The translations under genes and the position numbers were made by a program. 9,219 bases of DNA, taken from contig DENB01000073.1 in assembly GCA_002359495.1 (NCBI GenBank), positions 1 to 9,219 on the forward strand, read 5' to 3'. Positions within the stretch are counted from its first letter, which is position 1. The number at the start of each line of letters is the position of its first letter. Positions 1-6,227 of this stretch are shown here, piece by piece. The notes below the pieces were generated by a model. It was not told the DNA's origin and ran no database searches. It saw only the letters and a program-made list of their open reading frames with translations. Source of the stretch: Enterobacteriaceae bacterium UBA2655. GTDB taxonomy: Bacteria; Pseudomonadota; Gammaproteobacteria; Enterobacterales; Enterobacteriaceae.

Positions 1-629
1 CGCGCCAGCAGCCAGTCGCGCCAGGCGGGCAGAAAACGCCCTTCGTTGCCCCAGTCGAGATGGATCAGCGGCGCGCGGTGAAAATCCCGCGCGTCGTTGA
101 AGCGCGCGGCGAGCGCCGGGCTGGCGACCGGAATGACATCATCCTGAAACAGCAGCGTTTTTTCCAGCTGAGGATAGTGATGATCGCCAAAGCAGATAAC
201 AAAATCGGCGGGCGTGGCGGCAAAATCGACGTGGGCATGGGTGCCGTGTACTGCCAGCGCGATATCCGGCTGCGCCTGTTGCCACTGCGTGAGTGCAGGC
301 GTCAGCCATTTGCTGGCCAGCGCGGGCAGCGACCAGAGCGTCAGGCGCGGCGGGGCGACTTCGTCCAACAGACTCTGCTGCGCCAGCTGAAGAATATCGA
401 AGGCCTCGCTGACGTAGCGCAGATAGGCTTTACCCGCCTCGGTCAGCTGCACGCCCTGCTGCGTGCGCAGGAAAAGCGGCGTCGAGAGCTGCTGTTCCAG
501 CTGACGAATCTGCTGGCTGACGGCGGCGGGCGTCAACGCCAGCGCCAGCGCCGCCTTCGCCAGGCTGCCCGCCTCCGCCGCGGTTTTGAACGCCAGAATG
601 GCGTTCAGCCTCGGCAACCGTGGCGACAT
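1..629 (-). CDS. LysR-type transcriptional regulator, GcvA-like (partial, C-terminus off left edge)
   Basis: DNA-binding regulator of the LysR family. Only the first 209 or so residues are present; the usual length is about 300, so the C-terminal third lies beyond the window. Translation of the minus strand from the ATG at 627-629 begins MSPRLPRLNAILAFKTAAEA and continues into a winged helix-turn-helix (residues about 9-66, with AAVSQQIRQLEQQL and the family hallmark LFLRTQQGVQLTEAG). The effector-binding domain then opens with LTLWSLPALASKWLTPAL, which resembles the GcvA subgroup. The start is supported by AAGGAGA just upstream on the minus strand. It is divergent from the oxygenase gene at 729, about 100 bp away. 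Divergent LysR genes often control their neighbour, so it is the best candidate regulator of that oxygenase. The effector cannot be told from the sequence. Confidence 0.93.
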   Translation of the reverse strand, partial: MSPRLPRLNAILAFKTAAEAGSLAKAALALALTPAAVSQQIRQLEQQLSTPLFLRTQQGVQLTEAGKAYLRYVSEAFDILQLAQQSLLDEVAPPRLTLWSLPALASKWLTPALTQWQQAQPDIALAVHGTHAHVDFAATPADFVICFGDHHYPQLEKTLLFQDDVIPVASPALAARFNDARDFHRAPLIHLDWGNEGRFLPAWRDWLLA

Positions 630-728
630 AGAATCTCCTTACGTCGGGGTTAAAAATTCATTGTTACGGCCCGCCAGCCGCGCCGCGCTACAGTGGGGGC
701 TACCTGCTAACAAGAGAATCAGAAAACC
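630..728. promoter_or_regulatory. Divergent intergenic region between lysR-type gene and oxygenase gene
   Basis: This 99-bp spacer must hold the promoters of both divergent genes. An AT-rich island at 650-666 contains the loose dyad TAA-N10-TTA (651-666), a possible LysR-type contact. TACAGT at 689-694 could be a -10 element for the oxygenase, but I see no good -35 at proper spacing, which would fit an activator-dependent promoter. The oxygenase has only a weak ribosome site (AAGAGA, 712-717). These assignments are by eye and tentative. Confidence 0.35.
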
Positions 729-1502
729 ATGCTGGAACAAATTATTCAATGGGATGCTCATCCGCTTGATCGGGCCGCTTACCGCCAACAGTGCCGCGAG
801 CGGCTCGATCGCGACGGCGCGCTGGTGCTGCGCGGTTTTCTTACGTCGCAGGCGCTGGCCGCGGTGCGCGAAGAGGGGGAGCGTCATCAGCATCAGGCGT
901 TTTACGCCAACAGCGCGCATAACGTTTACCTGCTGAAGCCGGACGCGGCTTACGCTGAGGAGCACCCGCGCAATCGCGCCGTCGTCTCTTCCAAAGGCTG
1001 CATCACTGACGAAGAGGTGCCCGCCGACTCGCCGCTGCGCACGCTTTACAATGCCGACCTGTTTAAAGATTTTCTCTGCGAGGTGCTGAACGAGCGGCAG
1101 CTCTACCCCTATGCCGACTCGCTCTCTTCAATCAACCTGCACTACGCGCGCAGCGGACAGGAGCTGGGCTGGCATTTCGACAACTCATCGTTCGCTATTA
1201 CGCTGCTGATCCAGAAACCGCAGGGCGGCGGCCGCTTCGAATATGTTAAAGCGCTGCGCGACGCCGACGCCGGCGAGATGAATTTTGACGGCGTGGCCGA
1301 GGTGCTGGACGGCAAAAGAGCGCCCGAACGATTGGCGATCGAACCTGGCGATCTGGTGCTGTTTCGCGGCCGCAACGCCATGCATCGCGTGACGCCGACC
1401 GAAGGCGACATCACGCGTATGCTGGTGGTGCTGGCTTACAACGCCGAGCCGGGCGTCGCGCTGTCGGAAACGGCGCGCATGACCTTTTACGGCCGCGTTT
1501 AA
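729..1502 (+). CDS. BesD/HalD-like Fe(II)/2-oxoglutarate-dependent oxygenase, probable amino-acid hydroxylase
   Basis: Predicted cytosolic non-heme iron dioxygenase of 257 residues with a double-stranded beta-helix core. The iron triad reads H149-x-D151 (in GWHFDNSSFAITLLIQ) and H219 (in RGRNAMHRVTPTEG). R230, eleven residues after H219, is the likely 2-oxoglutarate carboxylate anchor. The stretches WHFD...TLLIQ, GGRFEYV and FRGRxxxHRVTP are the ones I associate with the BesD/HalD radical halogenase family. In true halogenases of that family the triad aspartate is replaced by glycine or alanine to make room for chloride; here Asp151 is present, so hydroxylation is expected. Lysine and related basic amino acids are the known substrates of characterised relatives, but the substrate here is not known. 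It is divergent from a LysR regulator and ends 4 bp inside the convergent hydrolase gene. Family assignment is good; the reaction is inferred. Confidence 0.88.
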   Translation: MLEQIIQWDAHPLDRAAYRQQCRERLDRDGALVLRGFLTSQALAAVREEGERHQHQAFYANSAHNVYLLKPDAAYAEEHPRNRAVVSSKGCITDEEVPADSPLRTLYNADLFKDFLCEVLNERQLYPYADSLSSINLHYARSGQELGWHFDNSSFAITLLIQKPQGGGRFEYVKALRDADAGEMNFDGVAEVLDGKRAPERLAIEPGDLVLFRGRNAMHRVTPTEGDITRMLVVLAYNAEPGVALSETARMTFYGRV

Positions 1503-2554
1503 TCCGTCGCGGTCAGCGACCGCCAGGCATGCCGGAAAATCTGCTGCGTGCGTAGCTCGACCACGGCGCGCCAGTCGGGATCCTCAGGGTAAAAGCCCGC
1601 CGCCAGCGCCTGCTTGATGCGCCGACCCGCTTCGCTGGCGGGATCGCCCGTAAGGTGCAGCCAGTGGTCGTCGCGTACCCGGCGGTGCATCTCTTCGCCC
1701 GGCAGAGTGCCGCATTCGATAACCAGCTGGATCAGCTCGATCTCCGGCAGGCTGTCATGCATAAACTGCGACAGGTAGCCGGTGGCGGTGGCGGTGACGC
1801 CCGTTTCGCTGTCGCGCCCGGCGCCGGTGAACAGCACCGTCAGCCATTCGCCGAACAGCGCGCGCGCCCGATCCAGCGCCCGCCAGGGACGCTCCGCGAT
1901 CGCCATCAGCATCGGGTGGCCGTAAGCGCCCGCGCCGGTGTGCAGATCAAAGCTAATCACGCTTTTCGCCTGACGCAGATAAGCGTCGATAATCGCGCCG
2001 AGGGTCAGCTGCGACCAACTGGCCGCCTTGCCGCCGAAAAAGATGCCGTCCGCGTCGCGGTACTGGCCCGCTTCCACCACACGCTTGATCGCCGGCCAGC
2101 CCTGATTCTCCAGCGCGTCGGCGGCAGCGCGATCGCCGACATAAAAGGTGTGCATCGCGTCGTAGGTCGGGCTGGCGGGAGCCGGGCGGGAAAAATCGAT
2201 GAAGTTGCGGTTCAGATCGATATTCTCTTCGTTGACCCGGCGCAGGTGCGCGGTTCCCCAGGGATTGATCAGGTGAACCAGCAGCAGCGCGCAGTCGGGC
2301 GGCACGGCGCGCGCCTCCGCCGTCTCAAGCCAGGCGATCTGGCTGTCCGAGCCGTAGTAGCCCTCCACGCCGTGGGTGCCGGAGATAATCAGCATCACTT
2401 TTTCCGCCGCCGGATCGCCGAGCAGGGCGACATCGGTATGCAGCGTTTCGCCGTGCGGACCCGGCAGGGGATGGCGCCAGCTGCGCAGCTGCGCGCCTGC
2501 GCGTTCCGCCGCCTGTAAAAAGCGCGCCCGCTGGGCGCGATAGTCAGGCAGCAT
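1499..2554 (-). CDS. DUF2817 family zinc hydrolase (M14 carboxypeptidase / aspartoacylase-like)
   Basis: Predicted cytoplasmic metallohydrolase of 351 residues with no signal peptide. Counting from the ATG at 2552-2554, the zinc ligands H61 and E64 lie in SGTHGVEGYYG and the third ligand H205 in FDLHTGAGAYG. NIDLNRNF (residues 111-118) matches the Asn-Arg substrate-carboxylate site of M14 enzymes. E280 in VIECGT fits the catalytic glutamate, so the active site looks complete. DUF2817 belongs with carboxypeptidases and N-acyl-amino-acid deacylases (AstE/AspA type), so it could cleave a peptide or an N-acyl bond. The upstream binding-protein stop and this ATG share one base (TGATG), indicating translational coupling. 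A GTG one codon earlier (2555-2557) is an alternative start. The 3' end overlaps the convergent oxygenase gene by 4 bp. Confidence 0.88.
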   Translation of the reverse strand: MLPDYRAQRARFLQAAERAGAQLRSWRHPLPGPHGETLHTDVALLGDPAAEKVMLIISGTHGVEGYYGSDSQIAWLETAEARAVPPDCALLLVHLINPWGTAHLRRVNEENIDLNRNFIDFSRPAPASPTYDAMHTFYVGDRAAADALENQGWPAIKRVVEAGQYRDADGIFFGGKAASWSQLTLGAIIDAYLRQAKSVISFDLHTGAGAYGHPMLMAIAERPWRALDRARALFGEWLTVLFTGAGRDSETGVTATATGYLSQFMHDSLPEIELIQLVIECGTLPGEEMHRRVRDDHWLHLTGDPASEAGRRIKQALAAGFYPEDPDWRAVVELRTQQIFRHAWRSLTATD

Positions 2555-3339
2555 CACTTTTGATCCAGCTTCTGATAGACGTTAAAGGTGAAGTATTTTT
2601 TCGCCAGCCGATCGTAGGTGCCGTTTTTATGCAGCTCCGCCAGCGCCCCGTTGATCAGCTTCAGGTTCGCCGCATCGTCCTGACGCAGGCCGATGCCGAC
2701 CCCTTCGCCGAAATATTTTTTGTCGTACAGCGTTTTGCCGCTGATGGCGAAAGCCTGGCCCTGCGGGGTTTTCAGAAAGCCGGTCTCCGCCGCCGCCGCG
2801 CTGGTCAGGGTGCCGTCGACGCGGCCTGAGGCGAGATCGGGATAGATCTCATCCTGATTCGGATAGGAGACGACCTGCACGCCCTGCGTCGCCCAGACCT
2901 CTTTGGCGTAGGATTCCTGGGTGGTGCCCTGCGCGACGCCCACGGTTTTCCCCTTCAGCGACGCCACGTCCGGCTGCAGGTTGCTGCCTTTTTTCGTCAC
3001 CAGCGCGCTCGGCGTGTTGTAGAGCATATCACTGAAGGCGACCTGTTCGCGGCGCTTCGGCGTCATCGCCATCGCTGACAAAATGGCGTCGAATTTACGC
3101 GCCTTCAGCGCCGGGATAATGCCGTCGTAGCCGGTCTGCACCCAAACGCATTTCACCTTCGCCTGCGCGCAGATGGCGTTGCCCATATCGATATCGAAGC
3201 CCTGCAGCGAGCCGTCCGCCGCCTTCGACTCAAACGGCGGAAAAGTCGGATCCACGCCGAAGCGCAGCTCAGACTGCGCCAGCGCGACGTTGCTGAAGCC
3301 GCAGGCCAACAACAGCGCGGACAGAACGAATTTCTTCAT
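2554..3339 (-). CDS. HisJ/ArgT-type periplasmic amino-acid-binding protein of an ABC transporter (orphan)
   Basis: Secreted solute-binding protein of 261 residues. The ATG at 3337-3339 is chosen because GGGAG lies just upstream and a clean signal peptide follows: Lys2-Lys3, a hydrophobic core, and cleavage after A21 in NVALA. The mature chain aligns without gaps with HisJ/LAO in its two-lobed core. Conserved features include D30 (HisJ Asp11), the cysteine pair C57/C64 (HisJ disulfide 38-45), R96 (HisJ Arg77, which binds the ligand carboxylate) and the QGTTQE loop. HisJ Ser72 is replaced by A91 and HisJ Asp161 by S180, so both main alpha-ammonium ligands are absent; Tyr14 is Phe. It probably binds an alpha-carboxylate compound with an altered amino end. 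No permease or ATPase gene is adjacent, so it must use a remote transporter. It is the first gene of an operon with the DUF2817 hydrolase. Confidence 0.92.
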   Translation of the reverse strand: MKKFVLSALLLACGFSNVALAQSELRFGVDPTFPPFESKAADGSLQGFDIDMGNAICAQAKVKCVWVQTGYDGIIPALKARKFDAILSAMAMTPKRREQVAFSDMLYNTPSALVTKKGSNLQPDVASLKGKTVGVAQGTTQESYAKEVWATQGVQVVSYPNQDEIYPDLASGRVDGTLTSAAAAETGFLKTPQGQAFAISGKTLYDKKYFGEGVGIGLRQDDAANLKLINGALAELHKNGTYDRLAKKYFTFNVYQKLDQK

Positions 3340-3579
3340 GCAAAGCTCCCTGAAAAGTATGAGAAAAGGCGAAACCACAAAAGGTAATAGCATGGAAGCA
3401 ACAGGGGATCGAGAGCAGGGCAGATTTGTCCTAACTCGCGGCGCAGCACAGAAGCCCGCCGCCCAAGCCGGGAGCAGAATAAAAGGCAGCGCGCCGCAGC
3501 GAAAAAGGCGATTCCTCTGCGATACGCGCGGTAAAAGAGACGTTATGCGGTTTTGCTTTTTTTCGCCCGGCGTCCGGCC
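3340..3579. other. Gene-free stretch upstream of the binding-protein gene
   Basis: These 240 bp lie between the AraC-type gene stop and the binding-protein start and should contain the latter's promoter. On the minus strand TGCTATTAC (3384-3392) resembles an extended -10 and would give a leader of about 38 nt, but there is no recognisable -35. A T7 run followed by the GC-rich dyad GCCCGGCGTCCGGC at 3554-3581 has the run on the wrong side to terminate the AraC-type gene. A reading frame crosses the region on the plus strand, but it lacks a ribosome site and looks spurious. Confidence 0.4.
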
Positions 3580-3948
3580 TTAGCTGGCGAACGCCAGCGG
3601 AAACAGCAGCCGATCCGCCTCGACGCGCCGCTGCCGCCGCAGCTGTCCCGGCGTAATGCGGAAATAGTTTTTGAAGGTGCGCGTATAGGCCTGCTGCGTG
3701 TCGAAGCCGTAGTGCATCGCCACCTGCAAAATCGCCTCGTCGCTGTTGAGCAACGTCAGCGCCGACTCCGTCAGCCGCCGCTGGCGAATATACTCCGCCA
3801 GCGAAAAGCCGGTATGCTGGCGAAACAGACGTTGCAGGTGCCAGCGGGAGTAGCCGGAACGGCGCGCCACCTCATCCAGATGCAGATCCTGTCCTAAATT
3901 ATTTTCAATCCACTCCAACAGACTTTGAATAAACTCGCGCTGATTCAT
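3580..3948 (-). CDS. MarA/SoxS/Rob-like single-domain AraC-family regulator
   Basis: Small DNA-binding protein of 122 residues, made almost wholly of the double helix-turn-helix AraC domain, as in MarA (127) and SoxS (107). It opens MNQREFIQSLLEWIENNLGQ. The first recognition region is SGYSRWHLQRLFRQHTG (31-47), nearly the MarA/SoxS/RamA consensus. The second is around GFDTQQAYTRTFKNYF (81-96). The tail DRLLFPLAF recalls the MarA C-terminus. The ATG at 3946-3948 is chosen because AGGAGGAG lies directly upstream; a longer frame to 3987 would bypass it. Such regulators bind DNA as monomers without a ligand domain, and their activity follows their amount. No MarR-type repressor gene lies beside it. 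It is divergent from the response regulator at 4115 and shares the repeat-rich intergenic region, so the two-component system may control it. Its targets cannot be read from this window. Confidence 0.92.
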   Translation of the reverse strand: MNQREFIQSLLEWIENNLGQDLHLDEVARRSGYSRWHLQRLFRQHTGFSLAEYIRQRRLTESALTLLNSDEAILQVAMHYGFDTQQAYTRTFKNYFRITPGQLRRQRRVEADRLLFPLAFAS

Positions 3949-4011
3949 GGGCTCCTCCTGATACGGCCTGGTTTCCAGATTGCCCACTGTAACGCTGAAA
4001 ATTTATCCCTT

Positions 4012-4040
4012 AATTAGCGAAAAATTAGCGCAGAATTAGC
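4012..4040 (+). repeat. Three AATTAGC direct repeats on an 11-bp pitch (candidate OmpR-family operator)
   Basis: AATTAGC occurs at 4012-4018, 4023-4029 and 4034-4040, start-to-start exactly 11 bp, with GCGA/GCGC/GCAA following. OmpR/PhoB-family response regulators typically bind tandem half-sites spaced 11 bp, and a gene for one starts 75 bp downstream. CTTAAT at 4009-4014 also fits the half-site of PmrA-type boxes (YTTAAK). This suggests autoregulation and possibly control of the divergent AraC-type gene. The repeats are seen directly; the binding protein is inferred. Confidence 0.75.
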
Positions 4041-4070
4041 AACGCCGAAATCGGTGTAATTCTGCGCTAA
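4025..4070. repeat. Perfect 14-bp inverted repeat upstream of the two-component operon
   Basis: TTAGCGCAGAATTA (4025-4038) is repeated in perfect inverted orientation as TAATTCTGCGCTAA (4057-4070) around an 18-bp spacer that itself holds CCGA-AA-TCGG. The right arm carries, on the minus strand, two degraded copies of the AATTAGC element (AGTTAGC at 4066-4072 and AATTACA at 4055-4061), also 11 bp apart. It probably acts as a two-sided operator. Having no T run after it and lying just before the operon's start, it is unlikely to be a terminator. Confidence 0.8.
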
Positions 4071-4081
4071 CTTTCCGGCGC

Positions 4082-4087
4082 TACACT
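4082..4087 (+). promoter_or_regulatory. Candidate -10 element for the response regulator/kinase operon
   Basis: TACACT lies 28 bp before the response-regulator ATG and about one promoter spacer downstream of the right arm of the inverted repeat. The -35 position (about 4059-4065) falls within that arm and matches TTGACA poorly. That is usual for promoters activated by an OmpR-type regulator bound over the -35 region. Assignment is by eye. Confidence 0.35.
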
Positions 4088-4114
4088 GCGCACAGCGTTC
4101 TGAAGGAGATCATC

Positions 4115-4774
4115 ATGCGCGTATTGCTGGTGGAAGATGATGAGATGATTGGCGCCAATTTGCAGCAGGCGCTGGAGGGCGCGGGCTGGTCGGTGGACTG
4201 GGTGCGGGACGGGGTTTTCGCCGCCAATGCCTGGAGCGAAGGCGGCTACGCCTGCGTGCTGCTCGATCTCGGTCTGCCGCGCGACGACGGCCTGCAGGTG
4301 CTGCGGCGGGCGCGGGGGCGCGGCGACATGACGCCGGTGCTGATCCTGACCGCGCGCGACACCGTTGCGCAACGCGTGCAGGGACTCGACAGCGGCGCCG
4401 ACGACTATTTGCTTAAACCCTTTGACTTGCAGGAGGTGCTGGCGCGTATGCGAGCTATAACCCGACGTCGCCACGGCGCGGCGGATTCCATGATCGGCAG
4501 CGGCGACGTTCAGCTGGATATGATGACGCGCGAAGTGCTCTATAAGGGGCAGCGTGAACAGCTGACGGCGCGCGAATACGCGCTGCTTTACGCCCTGCTG
4601 GAGCGCCCGGGCGCCATCCTCTCGCGGGAGCAGCTGGAAAACCGCATCTACGGCTGGGGCGAAGAGGTGACGAGCAACGCCGTCGACGTGCTGATCCACG
4701 GCATGCGGCGCAAGCTGGATAACGACGCGATCCGCAACGTGCGCGGTTTGGGCTGGCGGGTGCCGGCGCTATGA
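4115..4774 (+). CDS. OmpR-family response regulator (QseB/PmrA-like)
   Basis: Cytosolic two-component response regulator of 219 residues, the usual length. The receiver domain (about 1-115) has the acidic pair in VEDDE (8-9), phospho-acceptor D51 in LLDLGLP, T79 in LILTARD and K101 in LKPF. The winged-helix DNA-binding domain (about 125-217) includes LTAREYALLYALLERPG, the recognition helix around EEVTSNAVDVLIHGMRRKL and the closing RGLGWRV. EEVTSNAV is strongly QseB-like, while LGLPRDDGL and the linker also recall PmrA, so the exact orthologue is left open. The start is fixed by AAGGAG at 4103-4108. The gene overlaps the sensor-kinase gene by ATGA, so the two are co-translated partners. The 11-bp repeats upstream are a likely autoregulatory site. 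Confidence 0.95.
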   Translation: MRVLLVEDDEMIGANLQQALEGAGWSVDWVRDGVFAANAWSEGGYACVLLDLGLPRDDGLQVLRRARGRGDMTPVLILTARDTVAQRVQGLDSGADDYLLKPFDLQEVLARMRAITRRRHGAADSMIGSGDVQLDMMTREVLYKGQREQLTAREYALLYALLERPGAILSREQLENRIYGWGEEVTSNAVDVLIHGMRRKLDNDAIRNVRGLGWRVPAL

Positions 4775-6126
4775 AAGCCTGGCTGTTTATGCGCTCTTTG
4801 CGCAACAAGCTGTTATGCACGCTGCTGGCGATCCATCTGGTGATGATCGGCGGCGTGAGCTGGTATTTCTTTAGCTGCTACGGCGATATGATCGGCACCA
4901 TGAAGGACGATCAGCTGTCGAAAATCGCCGACGCCTGGGCGACCAATAAACAGATCCCCGCGCTGATGCCGTTGCTGCCCCATGCCGATAAAATGAAAAG
5001 CGCCTATGTGGTGCAGCTTTGGGACAGCGATAACCACTTGCGCGCCAGCTCGTGGCCCGCGCTGCAGGTGCCGCTGCAACGCGACGCAGGCTGGCATGAC
5101 GTCAGCGCAGGCGACTGCCATGACTGCAAATGGCGGGTCTTTACCCGTTCCGGCGAGCCGGGCAGCGCGATTAAAACCATCCAGGTGCTGCACAACATCG
5201 GCTATATGAAAAGGGTGGTGGTGCAGCGCGCCCTTTCCGCCATTATTCCGCTACTGCTGATGATGCCGCTGTCGCTGCTGGTGATCTGGCTGGTGGTGCG
5301 CAAAATCACCCGCGATTTGCGCGCCGCCTCGCGCCATATCGCCGCGCAAGAGACGCATCATCCGCACAGCGTGCCGCCCGACGGCCTGCCCGATGAGATT
5401 TTGCCGCTGATCGACGCCTATAACGCGTTGCTGGATAAGCTGCGCGCCGCCTGGTCGTCGCAGCGGCAGTTTCTTGAGGACGCCGCCCACGAGCTGCGCA
5501 CGCCGGTGACGGCGGTGACGTTGCAACTGGAGAACCTGCGTCAGCATATCCAGCCGGGGGAGGCGAGCCGCCAGTTCGCTCAGCTGGAGGCGGGAGTGAC
5601 GCGCACCCGTCATCTGGTGACGCAGCTGCTGGATATCTCACGCCAGGAGGATCGCTCGGCCCTCGCCGCAAACGAGCATATCGAGCTGGAAGAGGTGCTG
5701 AAAGAGAGTATCGAGCAGCTGATGGTGCTGGCGGATAAGCGCGGCATCGACATCGGCTACAACGGTACCGCCCGTTATCAGCTGCAGGCCAGCCGCTCCG
5801 ACCTGCGCAGCCTGTTTGACAACCTGATCGGCAACGCGATGCTGCATACGCCGGAAGGGAGCCTGGTGGATGTGCTGCTGCACCGCGTCGGCGGGCAGAC
5901 AGTGGTCGATATTATCGATAACGGGCCGGGCATGTCCGAATCTTTTATCGATCGCGCCTTTGACCGTTTCACCCGTTCGCCCGACGCGCGCACGCAGGGC
6001 AGCGGGCTGGGGCTGGCTATCGTGCGCGGGGTGGCGCAAAAGCACCGTATGCAGGTTTCCCTTTCCAACCGTTCAGGACCTCAGGGCGAGATTTGCGGTT
6101 TGCAGGCTCGCGTTACCCTTCCCTGA
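4771..6126 (+). CDS. Sensor histidine kinase (QseC/PmrB-like)
   Basis: Inner-membrane kinase of 451 residues, partner of the preceding regulator (4-bp ATGA overlap). Order: a short basic N-terminus, membrane helix 1 (about 14-35), a periplasmic sensor domain (about 36-152), membrane helix 2 (about 154-176), then a HAMP-like linker to about 230. The H-box FLEDAAHELRTP carries phospho-accepting H240. The ATPase domain shows the N-box DNLIGNAMLHTP (N355), DNGPGM (383-388) and GSGLGLAIV (410-418), so the catalytic core is intact. The sensor region resembles the two-component sensor N-terminal domain of QseC/TctE-type kinases. It also contains an unusual GDCHDCKW segment with C116 and C119 flanking H117 and D118. 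Its signal cannot be assigned from sequence. Orthology to qseC or pmrB is unresolved, hence no symbol. Confidence 0.94.
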   Translation: MKAWLFMRSLRNKLLCTLLAIHLVMIGGVSWYFFSCYGDMIGTMKDDQLSKIADAWATNKQIPALMPLLPHADKMKSAYVVQLWDSDNHLRASSWPALQVPLQRDAGWHDVSAGDCHDCKWRVFTRSGEPGSAIKTIQVLHNIGYMKRVVVQRALSAIIPLLLMMPLSLLVIWLVVRKITRDLRAASRHIAAQETHHPHSVPPDGLPDEILPLIDAYNALLDKLRAAWSSQRQFLEDAAHELRTPVTAVTLQLENLRQHIQPGEASRQFAQLEAGVTRTRHLVTQLLDISRQEDRSALAANEHIELEEVLKESIEQLMVLADKRGIDIGYNGTARYQLQASRSDLRSLFDNLIGNAMLHTPEGSLVDVLLHRVGGQTVVDIIDNGPGMSESFIDRAFDRFTRSPDARTQGSGLGLAIVRGVAQKHRMQVSLSNRSGPQGEICGLQARVTLP

Positions 6127-6145
6127 ACGTAACCGCTTCAGCGAC

Positions 6146-6176
6146 GAACCAGACAACGTAAACGGTTGCCTGGTTC
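6146..6176. repeat. Imperfect hairpin after the sensor-kinase gene
   Basis: GAACCAG-A-CAAC (6146-6157) can pair with GTTG-C-CTGGTTC (6165-6176), with one internal mismatch and a 7-nt loop. It begins about 20 nt after the kinase stop, so it may stabilise or end that transcript. No T tract follows directly, so it is not a canonical intrinsic terminator. Its GTTGC, together with GCAAC at 6182-6186, also makes a dyad of the CytR half-site type. Confidence 0.4.
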
Positions 6177-6196
6177 CGTTCGCAACAGGGTTATTT

Positions 6197-6212
6197 TGTG
6201 ATCTCAATCACA
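6197..6212. promoter_or_regulatory. CRP (cAMP receptor protein) binding site, perfect core palindrome
   Basis: TGTGA-TCTCAA-TCACA matches both CRP half-sites exactly with the standard 6-bp spacer. It lies about 200 bp before the tsx start and about 29 bp before the TTGACA element. With transcription starting near 6274 it would sit near -70, a class I-like position. CRP activation of tsx is known in E. coli, so expression is likely tied to catabolite status. Confidence 0.85.
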
Positions 6213-6227
6213 GATTCGCGGAATTGA

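Noticed and set aside
60..653. Long plus-strand reading frame opposite the left-hand LysR gene
   Set aside because: It is rich in Arg and Gln with no recognisable domain. The minus strand encodes a clear LysR protein with a strong ribosome site.
729..1502. Calling the oxygenase a halogenase because of its BesD/HalD similarity
   Set aside because: The iron-binding Asp151 is present in HFD; halogenases of this family carry Gly or Ala there to admit chloride.
1655..2518. Long plus-strand frame (287 codons) opposite the DUF2817 gene
   Set aside because: Antisense shadow in GC-rich DNA; composition is unlike a protein, while the minus strand shows an intact metallohydrolase active site.
3554..3581. 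T-run plus GC dyad near the end of the AraC-type gene as an intrinsic terminator
   Set aside because: For the minus-strand transcript the run reads as A rather than U and so cannot serve as the terminator tract; for the plus strand the run precedes the stem.
3173..3583. Plus-strand frame spanning the binding-protein N-terminus and the intergenic region
   Set aside because: No ribosome site and no family resemblance; it overlaps the signal peptide and promoter of a real gene.
4012..4070. Repeat cluster as a CRISPR array or a mobile-element end
   Set aside because: Units are 7 bp on an 11-bp pitch with no spacers of CRISPR length, and there is no transposase or flanking target duplication.
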